A stretch of 64,000 bases of DNA from Dinoroseobacter sp039192165 (GCA_039192165.1 JBCCXD010000001.1:434001-498000), one strand, 5' to 3'. Positions 51,284 to 61,986 are shown, numbered from the stretch's first letter. Translations and numbers: made by a program. The notes: generated by a model from the sequence alone, not told the origin.

Positions 51284-52342
51284 ATGTCTGGCGTGACACT
51301 TCAAAAAGTGATCAAGCGCTACGGTGCCACACAAGTTGTGCACGGCATCGACCTCGAAATCGATGACGGCGAATTTTGTGTTTTTGTTGGTCCTTCGGGT
51401 TGCGGGAAGTCCACCCTTTTACGCATGGTGGCTGGCCTTGAAGAAACCAGCGATGGCCATATCAGCATCGGTGCGCGCGAAGTGACACATCTTGACCCGG
51501 CTGAACGCGGCGTGGCGATGGTTTTTCAGACCTATGCACTCTACCCGCATATGACAGTCGAGGAGAATATGGGGTTTGGTCTGAAGATGAACGGTCACCC
51601 TTCAGCCGAGATCAAAACAAAAGTGGCCGAAGCGTCGAGTATCCTGAAGCTCGACTCCTATCTTTCGCGCAAGCCGGCAGCCCTTTCGGGCGGTCAGCGT
51701 CAAAGGGTGGCGATCGGGCGTGCCATCGTGCGCGGACCGGAAGTGTTTCTTTTCGATGAACCGCTTTCAAATCTGGATGCGGAACTCAGGGTCGAGATGC
51801 GGGTCGAGATCGCGCGCCTTCACAAAGAAATCGGCGCCACCATGATCTACGTTACACACGATCAGGTCGAAGCTATGACGCTGGCCGACAAGATTGTTGT
51901 GTTGAGAAATGGAAACATCGAACAGGTTGGTGCGCCGCTCGATCTCTACCGGGACCCGGACAACAGGTTTGTCGCAGGCTTTATCGGCTCGCCATCGATG
52001 AATTTCCTCGAAGGGACGGTGCAAGATGGCGCGGTTCATGTACCGGGCTTCGGTCGCAGCGTGGCACCAGGCGGACCGCTACCGACAAACGGCACCAGGG
52101 TTATTGTGGGGCTACGGCCCGAACACGCGACAGTGGACACAAGCGGAGAGACGCATTCAGTTGATCTGACAGAAGCGCTGGGTGGGGTGAGCTACGCCTA
52201 TATCACGGCGCCGTCTGGCGAGAAGCTGATTGTCGAAGAACGTGGCGATGTGCGGTCCCGAGAAGGCGACAGAGTAACGGTGACTTTTGAAGACGCGCGT
52301 GTGTATCTCTTTGATGCAGAAACAGAACAGCGTCTCCGCTAG
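51284..52342 (+). CDS. Sugar ABC transporter ATPase (MsmK/UgpC/MalK type)
   Basis: Cytoplasmic ATPase of 352 residues. It has Walker A VGPSGCGKSTLLRMVAG, the Q-loop FQTYALYPHMT, the signature LSGGQRQRVAIGRA, Walker B VFLFDEPLSNLD and the switch His (YVTHDQVEAM), then a C-terminal OB-fold regulatory domain. The ATG at 51284 (MSGVTLQKVIKRYG) is the family start. It runs opposite to the binding-protein/permease operon, a split arrangement seen for shared ATPases. Confidence 0.94.
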   Translation: MSGVTLQKVIKRYGATQVVHGIDLEIDDGEFCVFVGPSGCGKSTLLRMVAGLEETSDGHISIGAREVTHLDPAERGVAMVFQTYALYPHMTVEENMGFGLKMNGHPSAEIKTKVAEASSILKLDSYLSRKPAALSGGQRQRVAIGRAIVRGPEVFLFDEPLSNLDAELRVEMRVEIARLHKEIGATMIYVTHDQVEAMTLADKIVVLRNGNIEQVGAPLDLYRDPDNRFVAGFIGSPSMNFLEGTVQDGAVHVPGFGRSVAPGGPLPTNGTRVIVGLRPEHATVDTSGETHSVDLTEALGGVSYAYITAPSGEKLIVEERGDVRSREGDRVTVTFEDARVYLFDAETEQRLR

Positions 52343-52373
52343 ACCCCAGAAGTGAAGGCTGGTGTAGTTTTTG

Positions 52374-52398
52374 GGGGGCGCCAAATCAAAGCGCCCCC
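52374..52398. terminator. Hairpin between the ATPase and DUF3604 genes
   Basis: GGGGGCGC and GCGCCCCC pair perfectly around CAAATCAAA. The T-run is on the left side (before the stem on the plus strand), so it does not match a canonical terminator in either direction, but its place between convergent genes suggests one. Confidence 0.4.
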
Positions 52399-52407
52399 TG
52401 ACAGTGT

Positions 52408-54339
52408 TCAACCCGGCGTATACCAGATCGGTGAGGTGTAGGCGCGTTCTGTTGTCGTCATTGGTACGAAGTCGGGCATCTCGACACCAAAGCGCTGTGC
52501 TTCATAGGCTGTCCAGCGTGGTGTTGGGATTTCAATGACCCGGGCGTAGTAAAAGGCGTCAAGCGCGGGATCGAAATCCGGATCTTCCCAGACACCGATC
52601 AGTTCAGGCGCGCCAATTGAATTGGTCCAAGTGGCATTGGCCACATCGACCGTGCTGCCGATCAGTTCAAGCTTGCCATTTGCGTCCAGCGTCCGGTCAC
52701 CTGACCACACAATGTTGTAGACTTTTTCCTGCACCTGGCCGTCCGCACTGACCCAGCCCTTGACGATCTGGATACGGTCGAGATTGCCGGAAAGGGGATC
52801 CTTAAGCGCTGCCACCAGGAATGTTGGCGCAACGCCCTCAGGCGCCGCGGAAAGATCTCCTCCCATCGGAACACCTTTTCTGTAGCCGGCATCGGCTGGA
52901 AGGCGCGATGCAGCGTCCTCAGCCGTGAAGCTGTAGCCGCCGAAGAAACGGACTGCCATACGCGAGCCTGTGGTGGCGTAGGTCTCTTTGCGCTTCATCG
53001 CATCAAAAATCGCAGCGCGCGTGTTTTCCGGGGCCCAAACAGCGGCAAGCCCGCCGGCCGCTTGTTTCCAACCATAGATCGACAGGTCTGGATCCGGCGC
53101 CTCGATGACCAGATGTTCCCAGCGGTTTGGCTCGGGCTCAACGCCAGAGTGCTTTCCAAAGAAGTTGTCTTCCTGCGCCGTTGCCATACCCGTATGCGAG
53201 TCCGTGGATCCGACCATACCGAATTTGAACGGGTTCACCCCAAGATCCTGCTTGATAAGCAGCCCGCGCTTCAGCCCCTCGCGCGCGTATTCTCCGGCTA
53301 GCATCTCCGGGACTTTGAGCTCTGTTCCATTCAAGTTTGCAGCATCCCAAGTATCAAAATCTGCAAATTCGTCGTCAGGGCTCAGAAACGGATGCGCCTC
53401 ACCATCGCCCTTGATCTGTGTGGCTTCATAGAGCGGTTCGAACCGCGCGCGGAGGCGTGCAAGGTCCTCCGTCAACTCCGACCCGTCATAGGCATTGAAC
53501 GAGAACATGCGACCGTTCGACAGATTGCCGTTATGCGCAATTGCAAGAACTTCACCGCCAGAACGTTGCTCATATTCAGCCAAGTAAGCCCAAAGGTCTT
53601 CCGGGTTTTTGCTGTCGTACTGAGAAAACGGACGTGTCTGGTTTGCGCGAAACCGATCGTCTCGAAAAAGAACGTTCCGGTGTAGATTATTGGCGCCCTC
53701 GGTCGTGTACTCATACCCGATTATAGCTGAGAACACGCCGGGTTCGTTAAAGCTGTCCGCCAGTTCAGTGTATTCCTCCCAGGCATGCTTAATGGCTTTT
53801 GGATTATCGATCGGTGGTACGTCGCCCGACAGCGACGCCACAATTTCCATGGCGGTGTCGAAAGCCAGTTGCGCGTCGCCGGCGGTCAGAGCCTCGTACC
53901 AGACCTTGCCCTGCTGTGTTGAAAGAACCTCGGCATCGCCGGCAAGAAGCTGCGGCATCAGCCCGTACATCTCGGCATGGTCCGAAACAACAAGCCAATC
54001 GAGAGGTCGGGACAGTTTTGCGCGAAGACCGTGGGTGGTGGTGACCTCCTCTCCCCTTGCGAACCGGAAGGCTTGCTCCTGGGTCAGCCGGGTCATGGTA
54101 CCTGCATCGACGGAGATGGCGGTGTGAAGATGGCTGTCACCCCAGAGCGGTCGCTGAAGGAAATTGCGACCCGCATAGGGAGAGAACGCATCAGGCGCCA
54201 GGACAACCTCTGTATTTTCCTGTTCGGTCTGGAACTCCTGAGCTGCTATGGGCATGGCCGAGTACGCAACCAGGGCGCTCGCGACACAGAGCGGTGCACC
54301 CAAGCCTAAAGTACTGTTAACATGATTTTTTTCACGCAT
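52408..54339 (-). CDS. Exported DUF3604 protein (PHP-like metallohydrolase)
   Basis: A 643-residue protein with a signal peptide (hydrophobic LGAPLCVASALVAYSAMPIAAQ). The DUF3604 motifs resemble metal sites of PHP-type hydrolases: LWGDSHLHTAISVDAG, LVVSDHAEMYG, AIIGYEYTT, LAIAHNGNLSNG and VGSTDSHTGM. A metal-dependent hydrolase in the periplasm is likely, with unknown substrate. The C-terminal quarter (VKGWVSADGQVQEKV) is beta-rich. The start has GGAGGA upstream. It stands alone, convergent with the sugar ATPase. Confidence 0.88.
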   Translation of the reverse strand: MREKNHVNSTLGLGAPLCVASALVAYSAMPIAAQEFQTEQENTEVVLAPDAFSPYAGRNFLQRPLWGDSHLHTAISVDAGTMTRLTQEQAFRFARGEEVTTTHGLRAKLSRPLDWLVVSDHAEMYGLMPQLLAGDAEVLSTQQGKVWYEALTAGDAQLAFDTAMEIVASLSGDVPPIDNPKAIKHAWEEYTELADSFNEPGVFSAIIGYEYTTEGANNLHRNVLFRDDRFRANQTRPFSQYDSKNPEDLWAYLAEYEQRSGGEVLAIAHNGNLSNGRMFSFNAYDGSELTEDLARLRARFEPLYEATQIKGDGEAHPFLSPDDEFADFDTWDAANLNGTELKVPEMLAGEYAREGLKRGLLIKQDLGVNPFKFGMVGSTDSHTGMATAQEDNFFGKHSGVEPEPNRWEHLVIEAPDPDLSIYGWKQAAGGLAAVWAPENTRAAIFDAMKRKETYATTGSRMAVRFFGGYSFTAEDAASRLPADAGYRKGVPMGGDLSAAPEGVAPTFLVAALKDPLSGNLDRIQIVKGWVSADGQVQEKVYNIVWSGDRTLDANGKLELIGSTVDVANATWTNSIGAPELIGVWEDPDFDPALDAFYYARVIEIPTPRWTAYEAQRFGVEMPDFVPMTTTERAYTSPIWYTPG

Positions 54340-54588
54340 GAGATCCTCCGGGAATGTAATCTCGCAGTGTGACTGCTTTCACTTTAGGCACTCAGCGTAG
54401 CACGAAAAATCAAGCGCAAACCCTATACTATTGTGCAGGGTTCAACGACGGCCCGTTGCCCTGCCAAAACCGCCGTCGCCGCCGAACTGACAACCTGTCC
54501 GACAAGAAACAAGACGTCATTTCGCCAGGTGGTGCACCTTTGCGCACTGCCTGAGCGTTGTTCCCTTGTTCCGCAAAGCACGCTGGGG

Positions 54589-55362
54589 TCACCCATACCC
54601 CTTTGTTTCGATCCGCAGCGGATCGCCGCAATGCTTGCAATGGACGGCATCTGGATCGTGACGGTTTAAGCCACAGGAGTGGCAGGTGTAGGTCACTTTG
54701 GCCGGCAGGAAAATCGTCCGAGCGAGGTTCAAAAATAACGAGACCCCAACGATCATGATCAAAACCGAGATCAGTTTGCCCGTTGGCGTGGTTGGCGTGA
54801 TGTCTCCATAGCCAGTGGTGGTCAGGGTGGTAACCGTGAAATACAGCGCGTCGATGAAACCGGTCACGCCGCGCTGATCGCCGCCAAAAAAGGTGTAGAC
54901 GCCCGCCGCCGTGACAAAAACAAAGACGATCAGGTTCAGGCTGGCAACGAGCGCATCTTCATGTTCACGAAAAAACCGCCAATCGCGCCGCAGGTCGTTG
55001 AGAAGATAATCAGAATGCCCGAGGCGCAAACCACGCAGGATCCGAAGGAAAGCCAGGTCAACCGCCACAAAAGGGTTGAGAACAAGTGATGCCAGAACAG
55101 CGATGTCACCCATCACATAAACACGCGTCAGATAGCGCCCGCGATCCCGCGCGATGAAGAGCCGCGCGCAAAGGTCCGCGAAGATCACGAGTGCCAGAAA
55201 CAGGTTCAGCGCGGACTGGAGCGGGGTCAGCTGTAAGGGCGTAGTAACGATGAAGTAGAGCACGGTCGCCAGATCGAAGGCGAGCAAGGTATAGCGAAAC
55301 CGGACAGCGGCGGGGCTTTGGCCGGTGTAGAGCGCCTTTAGTTTATCACCAAATACGGACAT
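54589..55362 (-). CDS. Voltage-gated-like potassium channel with C-terminal zinc ribbon
   Basis: A 257-residue six-helix channel. S1-S3 are hydrophobic, the S4-like helix has three spaced basic residues (FLRILRGLRLGHS), and the pore loop carries the K+ filter TVTTLTTTGYGDITP. The last 35 residues hold two CxxC pairs, CHSCG and HCKHCG, typical of a zinc ribbon. The ribbon may sense or bind metal in the cytoplasm; that is inference. The ATG at 55362 has GGAG upstream. Nearby genes give no functional hint. Confidence 0.9.
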   Translation of the reverse strand: MSVFGDKLKALYTGQSPAAVRFRYTLLAFDLATVLYFIVTTPLQLTPLQSALNLFLALVIFADLCARLFIARDRGRYLTRVYVMGDIAVLASLVLNPFVAVDLAFLRILRGLRLGHSDYLLNDLRRDWRFFREHEDALVASLNLIVFVFVTAAGVYTFFGGDQRGVTGFIDALYFTVTTLTTTGYGDITPTTPTGKLISVLIMIVGVSLFLNLARTIFLPAKVTYTCHSCGLNRHDPDAVHCKHCGDPLRIETKGYG

Positions 55363-55461
55363 AGAGAGGCTCCGGGGCAGTACTGGCCAACCGAAGACGA
55401 CCGGCCGCCTGGCTATCAAAAGACGAAAAGAAGAGCCGGTAAAGGTTGAATTGATTAGAAA

Positions 55462-56751
55462 TTAGCCTGTTGCGTCGACATCGGAACGCTCCAGCGCGCG
55501 CCATCCGATATCGGAGCGATAAAATCCTTCAGGCCAGTGAATGCGACTGAGCATGTCATAGGCGCGGGTATGAGCCGTGCGCAGGGTCCGCCCACGGGCG
55601 GTAATATTCAGCACGCGCCCGCCATTGGCCACCAGGACCCCGCCTACGGCCTTGGTGCCTGCATGAAACACCATATTCCAACTGTCTTCCGGGAGTCCGG
55701 AAAGACCACGGATCTCCGACCCCTTCTCGTATGCGCCCGGATAGCCATTGCTGGCCATGACAATGGTGATCGCGTGGTCGTCGGCCCAGTTGACCTGCGC
55801 TTCGGCCAGGCGGCCCTCGGCGCACGCCAGCATCAGATCAAGCGCCTGCGCGCCCAGACGCATCATCAGAACCTGACATTCCGGATCACCGAAGCGCACG
55901 TTGTATTCGACCAGCCGGGGCTGTCCGTTCTGGATCATCAGGCCTGCATAAAGCACACCCTGATAAGGTGTCCCCCGCCGCGCCATTTCATCGATGCAAG
56001 GCTGAATGATCTGTTCAAGTGCCGCTTGCGCGATAGCATCGGTCAAAACAGGCGCCGGAGAATACGCACCCATGCCGCCGGTATTGGGGCCTGTGTCGCC
56101 ATCAAAGGCGCGTTTGTGATCCTGCGCGGTCCCGATCGGAAGCGCGGTCTTGCCATCCGACAAAACAAAAAAGGAGGCCTCTTCGCCCTCCATGAACTCT
56201 TCGATCACCACCTCGGCGCCGGCCGCGCCGAAGGCACCGCCCAGCATGTCTTCGACGGCCGCGAGTGCCGAAGCTTCGTCCATCGCGACGACAACCCCCT
56301 TGCCCGCCGCAAGCCCATCGGCCTTGACGACAATCGGTGCCCCTTGCGCACGTACGTAATCCTGCGCCGGAGCAAGACTGGTGAACCGCGCATAGGCCGC
56401 AGTCGGGGCAGCTGCGGCATCGCATATCTCTTTGGTGAACGCCTTTGAGGCCTCAAGTTCAGCCGCGGCGGCTGACGGACCGAAACACAGGATCCCGGCC
56501 TCCCGCAGGCGATCTGCCACCCCGGCCGCGAGGGGCGCCTCCGGCCCGATGACGACAAAATCGATCGCCTCTTCCTCGGCAAAGCTGACGACGGACTCTC
56601 CGTCTTCAATTTCGAAGGAGGCACACTCCGCGATCTCTGCCATGCCAGCATTGCCCGGAGCCACAATCAGTCGATCACATTTAGGGTTCTGTGCGACGGC
56701 CCACGCCAGTGCGTGTTCACGCCCGCCACTGCCGAGGATCAGGATATTCAT
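55462..56751 (-). CDS. purD: Phosphoribosylamine-glycine ligase
   Basis: Adds glycine to phosphoribosylamine in step two of purine synthesis. The ATP-grasp enzyme of 429 residues has the N-terminal LILGSGGREHALAWAV, IVVKADGLAAGKGVVVAMD, the GEEASFFVLSDG region and NTGGMGAYSPAP, then NVRFGDPECQVLMMRLG. It is divergent from xseA, with 78 bases between starts. Confidence 0.96.
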   Translation of the reverse strand: MNILILGSGGREHALAWAVAQNPKCDRLIVAPGNAGMAEIAECASFEIEDGESVVSFAEEEAIDFVVIGPEAPLAAGVADRLREAGILCFGPSAAAAELEASKAFTKEICDAAAAPTAAYARFTSLAPAQDYVRAQGAPIVVKADGLAAGKGVVVAMDEASALAAVEDMLGGAFGAAGAEVVIEEFMEGEEASFFVLSDGKTALPIGTAQDHKRAFDGDTGPNTGGMGAYSPAPVLTDAIAQAALEQIIQPCIDEMARRGTPYQGVLYAGLMIQNGQPRLVEYNVRFGDPECQVLMMRLGAQALDLMLACAEGRLAEAQVNWADDHAITIVMASNGYPGAYEKGSEIRGLSGLPEDSWNMVFHAGTKAVGGVLVANGGRVLNITARGRTLRTAHTRAYDMLSRIHWPEGFYRSDIGWRALERSDVDATG

Positions 56752-56829
56752 GGGCGCTGTCGTCTCTGGTCTTTTTCTTCTGCCTGGGGACTTCTAAGGT
56801 CATGTCAGCGCCATGACAAGCGAGGCCAC

Positions 56830-58266
56830 ATGTCCGACTACGACCTGATCGACGATCCTGCGCCAGGACAGAATGCGCCGGAATTCACCGTGAGCGAGTT
56901 GTCTGGCGCCATAAAGCGCGCGCTCGAAGGTGAATTCGGCCGCGTGCGCGTGCGCGGTGAGGTCGGACGTGTCATGCGCGCGCGCTCTGGACATATTTAT
57001 TTCGACCTCAAAGACGACAGGAACGTCATCAACTGCACTTCCTGGAAGGGTCAGGTCGCTGGACTTGGGGTGCAGCCTGAAGAGGGTCTGGAAGTCGTCG
57101 TCGAAGGCAAGCTCAGCGCCTACGGCCCGCAGTCTCGCTACAACATAAATGTTGACCGCGTCGCAGTGGCGGGGGTGGGCGCATTGATGGCGCTACTGGA
57201 AAAGCGCCGCTCTGCGCTGGAGGCCGAAGGACTCTTTGCGCCCGAGCGAAAGCGGCCGCTGCCGTTTCTGCCCGAAGTCATCGGCGTCGTGACCTCCCCG
57301 ACAGGCGCCGTCATCCGGGACATTCTCCACCGGCTCAGGGACCGATGCCCGCGCAAGGTTTTGATCTGGCCAGTCGCTGTTCAAGGCGAGCGGTGTGCGC
57401 CGGAAGTTTCGAACGCAATTCGCGGGTTTAATGCGCTCAGCCCAGGCGGCGCTTTGCCGCGCCCGGATCTGCTGATCGTCGCACGGGGCGGCGGCTCGGT
57501 GGAGGACCTTTGGGGCTTCAACGAAGAAAGTGTGGTTCGCGCAGCCGCCGAAAGTACAATCCCGCTGATTTCGGCCGTCGGACACGAAACTGACACCACC
57601 CTCATAGACCATGTCGCGGACCAGCGGGCTCCCACGCCGACGGCAGCCGCCGAAATGGCCGTACCCGTGCGGATGGAACTTCTGGCGGGCCTGGGTGCGT
57701 ATGGCGAGCGTATGCTTTCCGGGCTGACGCGCGCCGTCGCGCAACGCGACCAACGCCTCACGGACCTGAGCCGGGCTCTGCCCCGGCCCGCGGATCTGCT
57801 CGCCGTGCCGTCACAACGCCTGGACGCGGCCGCAGACCGTTTGCCGGGCGCGCTAAGAGCCGCGGCCGCCGCAAAGCGCGTTGCTCTAAGCCACCGTGTC
57901 GGGGCCCTTCGCCCTGCGATGCTGTCAGCCAGGATCGACCGCGGCAGGGAACGATTGGATCCGCTGTCAGCGCGCCTTCCGCAAGTTTTCGGGCAAGGTT
58001 ATTCCGAGCGGCACACCCGCCTCACAGCGCTGGCCCGTGTGTTGGAAAGCACAGGGCCTCAGGCAACTCTCGCGCGCGGATACGCAATCGTCCGGAATGC
58101 AGAAGGTGCGGTGGTGACGCAGCAGGCGGACGCCGCCAAGGCGCCGATGCTCGAGCTCGAATTCACCGATGGCCGTGTTTCGACTCGGCCAGATGGCTCC
58201 GCGACGCCCACGCGCCGTAATCCCTCGACCAAAAAGAGCAGCCCCGACCAAGGTTCGCTCTTCTGA
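56830..58266 (+). CDS. xseA: Exodeoxyribonuclease VII large subunit
   Basis: Catalytic subunit of a single-strand-specific exonuclease. The N-terminal OB-fold lies at residues about 20-115 (GRVRVRGEVGRVMRARSGHIYFDLKD). The active-site region has GVVTSPTGAVIRDI, LIVARGGGSVEDLWGFNEE and VGHETDTTLIDHVADQRAPTPTAAAE, then a long coiled-coil tail. The ATG at 56830 gives 478 residues; an upstream ATG at 56713 would lie in purD. The small subunit XseB is not in the window. Confidence 0.95.
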   Translation: MSDYDLIDDPAPGQNAPEFTVSELSGAIKRALEGEFGRVRVRGEVGRVMRARSGHIYFDLKDDRNVINCTSWKGQVAGLGVQPEEGLEVVVEGKLSAYGPQSRYNINVDRVAVAGVGALMALLEKRRSALEAEGLFAPERKRPLPFLPEVIGVVTSPTGAVIRDILHRLRDRCPRKVLIWPVAVQGERCAPEVSNAIRGFNALSPGGALPRPDLLIVARGGGSVEDLWGFNEESVVRAAAESTIPLISAVGHETDTTLIDHVADQRAPTPTAAAEMAVPVRMELLAGLGAYGERMLSGLTRAVAQRDQRLTDLSRALPRPADLLAVPSQRLDAAADRLPGALRAAAAAKRVALSHRVGALRPAMLSARIDRGRERLDPLSARLPQVFGQGYSERHTRLTALARVLESTGPQATLARGYAIVRNAEGAVVTQQADAAKAPMLELEFTDGRVSTRPDGSATPTRRNPSTKKSSPDQGSLF

Positions 58267-58339
58267 ACAAATCCGGCATCTTCCCTAAGCCCGCGCGGCG
58301 TATTAGGTGGAGGGGGAAATACTTAAAAAGGCGTCGGGC

Positions 58340-59629
<1,290 letters not shown>

Positions 59630-59640
59630 CCCATGTTCCT

Positions 59641-59701
59641 TCAAGTCGGCAAATATCCTCGGGGGGGTACGCCGCAGGCGTACGGGGGGCAGACGCCCCC
59701 C
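59641..59701. repeat. Dispersed intergenic repeat, copy 2
   Basis: Begins with TCAAGTCGGCAAATATCCTC and GGGGG, 23 of 25 positions the same as the copy at 24061. It then has the stem GTACGCC-GCA-GGCGTAC (59667-59683) and ends in GGGGGGC-AGAC-GCCCCCC (59684-59701). It sits within the ftsY to DMT transporter gap, so it would be part of the transcript if the two are cotranscribed. Confidence 0.7.
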
Positions 59702-59725
59702 TTCCCTGTCCGCCTCTGACCGCGG

Positions 59726-60628
59726 ATGGGCGACTGGATCGTCTCCGTCGCAGGCACCCCAACCGGTGAAACGCTTGCGCTGATCCTTGCGCTCTCGGCC
59801 GCCTTCCTGCACGCAGTTTTTGGCGCGTTGCAAAAAGGCCGCCATGACCCCTGGCTGACCCGCGGGGCAATTGACGCGGCAGCCGTTGCATTGTCGATGC
59901 CCGTCGCTCTCCTCGTCGTACCCTGGCCGCAAGGCGAGGAATGGTTGCTCATGGCCGGCGCGATGGTGATCCATTTCGTCTACAAACTCGGTATGGCACT
60001 GGCCTATGAGCGGGGCGCCTTCACGGTTGTCTACCCGGTCGTGCGCGGCACCGGTCCTTTGTTTACAGTATTTGGCGCCTGGCTCATTTTCGGTGAGACG
60101 TTCAATGCGACCCAATGGCTGGGTGTCGCTGTTCTGCTCACAGGGATCTTCGGGCTTGCGCTTTATAACTATCTCTTCCTGAACCAGGGGCGCGAAAGCC
60201 TGGGCCCGGCGCTGGCCTTTGCGGTTTTGACTGGCGGCTTCGTGGCGCTCTATACGACCTATGATGCCTATGCGATCCGCGCGATCCCGAACCCGTTCAC
60301 CTTCATCGCCTGGTTCTTCCTGCTGTGCAGCCTCGATTTTCCGTTCATCGCCTGGTGGCGATGGCGGCGCATGCCAGATCGCCCCCCGCTTGGCCCGCTT
60401 CTGCAGCGGGGCGTGATCGGGGCCTTCGTGGCCTTCGGCAGTTTTGGGTCGGTGATGCTGGCCACACGCCTCGACAAGGTCGGTGAGGCTGCGATCCTCC
60501 GCGAAACCTCGACCGTTTTCGCAGCCGCGATCGGTTGGATCTTTTTGAAAGAAACCGTCGGTCCGCGCCGTTTGGTCCTGATGGCATTGATCGCAGCGGG
60601 CGCTGTGATAGTTGAGGCGGGAGGCTAG
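59726..60628 (+). CDS. DMT family (EamA) transporter
   Basis: An inner-membrane protein of 300 residues with ten hydrophobic segments in two EamA repeats. The second starts near ALAFAVLTGGFVALYTTYDAYA, and the end is typical: FAAAIGWIFLKETVGPRRLVLMALIAAGAVIVE. The substrate is unknown. It follows ftsY and precedes yciB on the same strand, an order common in Rhodobacterales, so it may be part of an envelope operon. Confidence 0.88.
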   Translation: MGDWIVSVAGTPTGETLALILALSAAFLHAVFGALQKGRHDPWLTRGAIDAAAVALSMPVALLVVPWPQGEEWLLMAGAMVIHFVYKLGMALAYERGAFTVVYPVVRGTGPLFTVFGAWLIFGETFNATQWLGVAVLLTGIFGLALYNYLFLNQGRESLGPALAFAVLTGGFVALYTTYDAYAIRAIPNPFTFIAWFFLLCSLDFPFIAWWRWRRMPDRPPLGPLLQRGVIGAFVAFGSFGSVMLATRLDKVGEAAILRETSTVFAAAIGWIFLKETVGPRRLVLMALIAAGAVIVEAGG

Positions 60629-60640
60629 AGGACAGCACAG

Positions 60641-61240
60641 ATGCAAGAAAAGCAACCGATCAACCCGTGGCTGAAGATGGGACTGGAACTGGGCCCGGTC
60701 TTGCTGTTTTTCATCGGCTATATGCGGATCAAGGACGAGACCTTCCTGATCCTTGGGCGTGAGTATAGCGGGTTCATCGTCGCGACCACGGCCTTTATCC
60801 CAGTGCTGTTTCTGTCCATGGGCATATTGTGGTGGCTGACCGGCAAGCTGAGCAAAATGCAGATCGTGACCGCCGTAATGGTGATCGTGTTCGGCGCGCT
60901 GACCGTGATCTTTAACAACGAAGCCTTCTTCAAGATGAAGACAACGATTGTCTATGCGCTCTTTGCCGGCCTGCTGGGGATCGGTCTGCTGCGCGGCCAG
61001 TCCTACCTCGCCTATGTCATGGAAGACATGATGCCAATTGCCGAGGAAGGCTGGATGATCCTCACCCGCCGCCTGACTGCGATGTTTGCCGCGATGGCCG
61101 TTGCGAACGAGGTCGTGTGGCGCACGATGTCGACCGAGTTCTGGGTGAAATTCGAGACCTTCGCTCTGCCCGCCTGTCTCTTTGCCTTCTTCATCGCGCA
61201 GGCAAAGATGCTGGAACGTTACAGCCTCGAGGAAGACTGA
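60641..61240 (+). CDS. yciB: Inner membrane-spanning protein YciB (septation protein IspZ)
   Basis: A 199-residue membrane protein with five to six helices. The family pattern is clear: LELGPVLLFFIGYM at the start, the FIPVLFLSMGILWWLTGKLSKMQIVTAV helix pair, FNNEAFFKMKTTIVYALFAGLLGIG, and the conserved WMILTRRLTAMFAAMAVANEVVWR. It affects cell envelope synthesis and division in other bacteria. The gene begins 12 bases after the DMT transporter. Confidence 0.93.
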   Translation: MQEKQPINPWLKMGLELGPVLLFFIGYMRIKDETFLILGREYSGFIVATTAFIPVLFLSMGILWWLTGKLSKMQIVTAVMVIVFGALTVIFNNEAFFKMKTTIVYALFAGLLGIGLLRGQSYLAYVMEDMMPIAEEGWMILTRRLTAMFAAMAVANEVVWRTMSTEFWVKFETFALPACLFAFFIAQAKMLERYSLEED

Positions 61241-61270
61241 CGCGCCACTCTCTTCAGTAATTCGGCCGAC

Positions 61271-61960
61271 TCACTTGGATGGTGCCCCCCAACCTCGCAG
61301 GTTGCGAATTCTGTCCAAAAGGTTTTCAGCTTCCACTGTCGTAAGATCCAGACCAAACGAGCGGAATGAAACGCTTTGATATGCGAACTGGATCTTGCCG
61401 CGTTGAAACCCGCCCAGAAATGGGAAGGGCTCATATGGTGTCCGGAAGGGGCTGTGAACAAAAAAGCTCCACCACTTAAGCACGCGATCCGGCAGCTCGT
61501 GCGCGACGCGTATTTGAGCGCCGGTCCCCACCGGGAACGCGCGCCGCTTGAACAGGTAGGGCATCCGCCGTTCCACCGTGATCACCCCGCGCGCAAAGGT
61601 CACGATCTCCCGTCCGGAGCGGTTCCAAAGGACTATGGTGATCGCGTTGAAAACCAAGAAAAGGAGAAAACCAGCGAACAAGCTCAAGCTCCAGAGATCA
61701 ACGTTTTTGTCGACCATAGAACCAATGACCGCGGGGAATCCCACCGCCAAAATCACGAGACTAATAACGATGCCCACGGTGAGGCTCGAACTCTTTCTAG
61801 CTGGAATTGTGATCTGAAACCCGTCCTTAACTGGCTCTATGCGTACGCGGTTTGCATCCACATCCTGCACGTTGCCGTTTCCTTCTGTTGCCTGGGGTCC
61901 TGCTCTCTCTACAACTAGCGGTAGATTGGGGCGCGATTTAGGCCGCCTCACCCCATTCAC
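61271..61960 (-). CDS. Hypothetical membrane protein
   Basis: Not recognised. The 229-residue frame has a polar N-terminus of about 60 residues, two adjacent hydrophobic helices (SLTVGIVISLVILAVGFPAVIG and LWSLSLFAGFLLFLVFNAI), and a C-terminal domain of about 115 residues rich in basic and aromatic residues (VERRMPYLFKRRAF). The layout resembles small proteins with a membrane hairpin and a PH-like cytosolic domain, but that is only an impression. The start is uncertain; a later start before the first helix is possible. Convergent with yciB. Confidence 0.65.
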   Translation of the reverse strand: MNGVRRPKSRPNLPLVVERAGPQATEGNGNVQDVDANRVRIEPVKDGFQITIPARKSSSLTVGIVISLVILAVGFPAVIGSMVDKNVDLWSLSLFAGFLLFLVFNAITIVLWNRSGREIVTFARGVITVERRMPYLFKRRAFPVGTGAQIRVAHELPDRVLKWWSFFVHSPFRTPYEPFPFLGGFQRGKIQFAYQSVSFRSFGLDLTTVEAENLLDRIRNLRGWGAPSK

Positions 61961-61986
61961 TGCGCAAACAGAAAACCAGAATTCAC

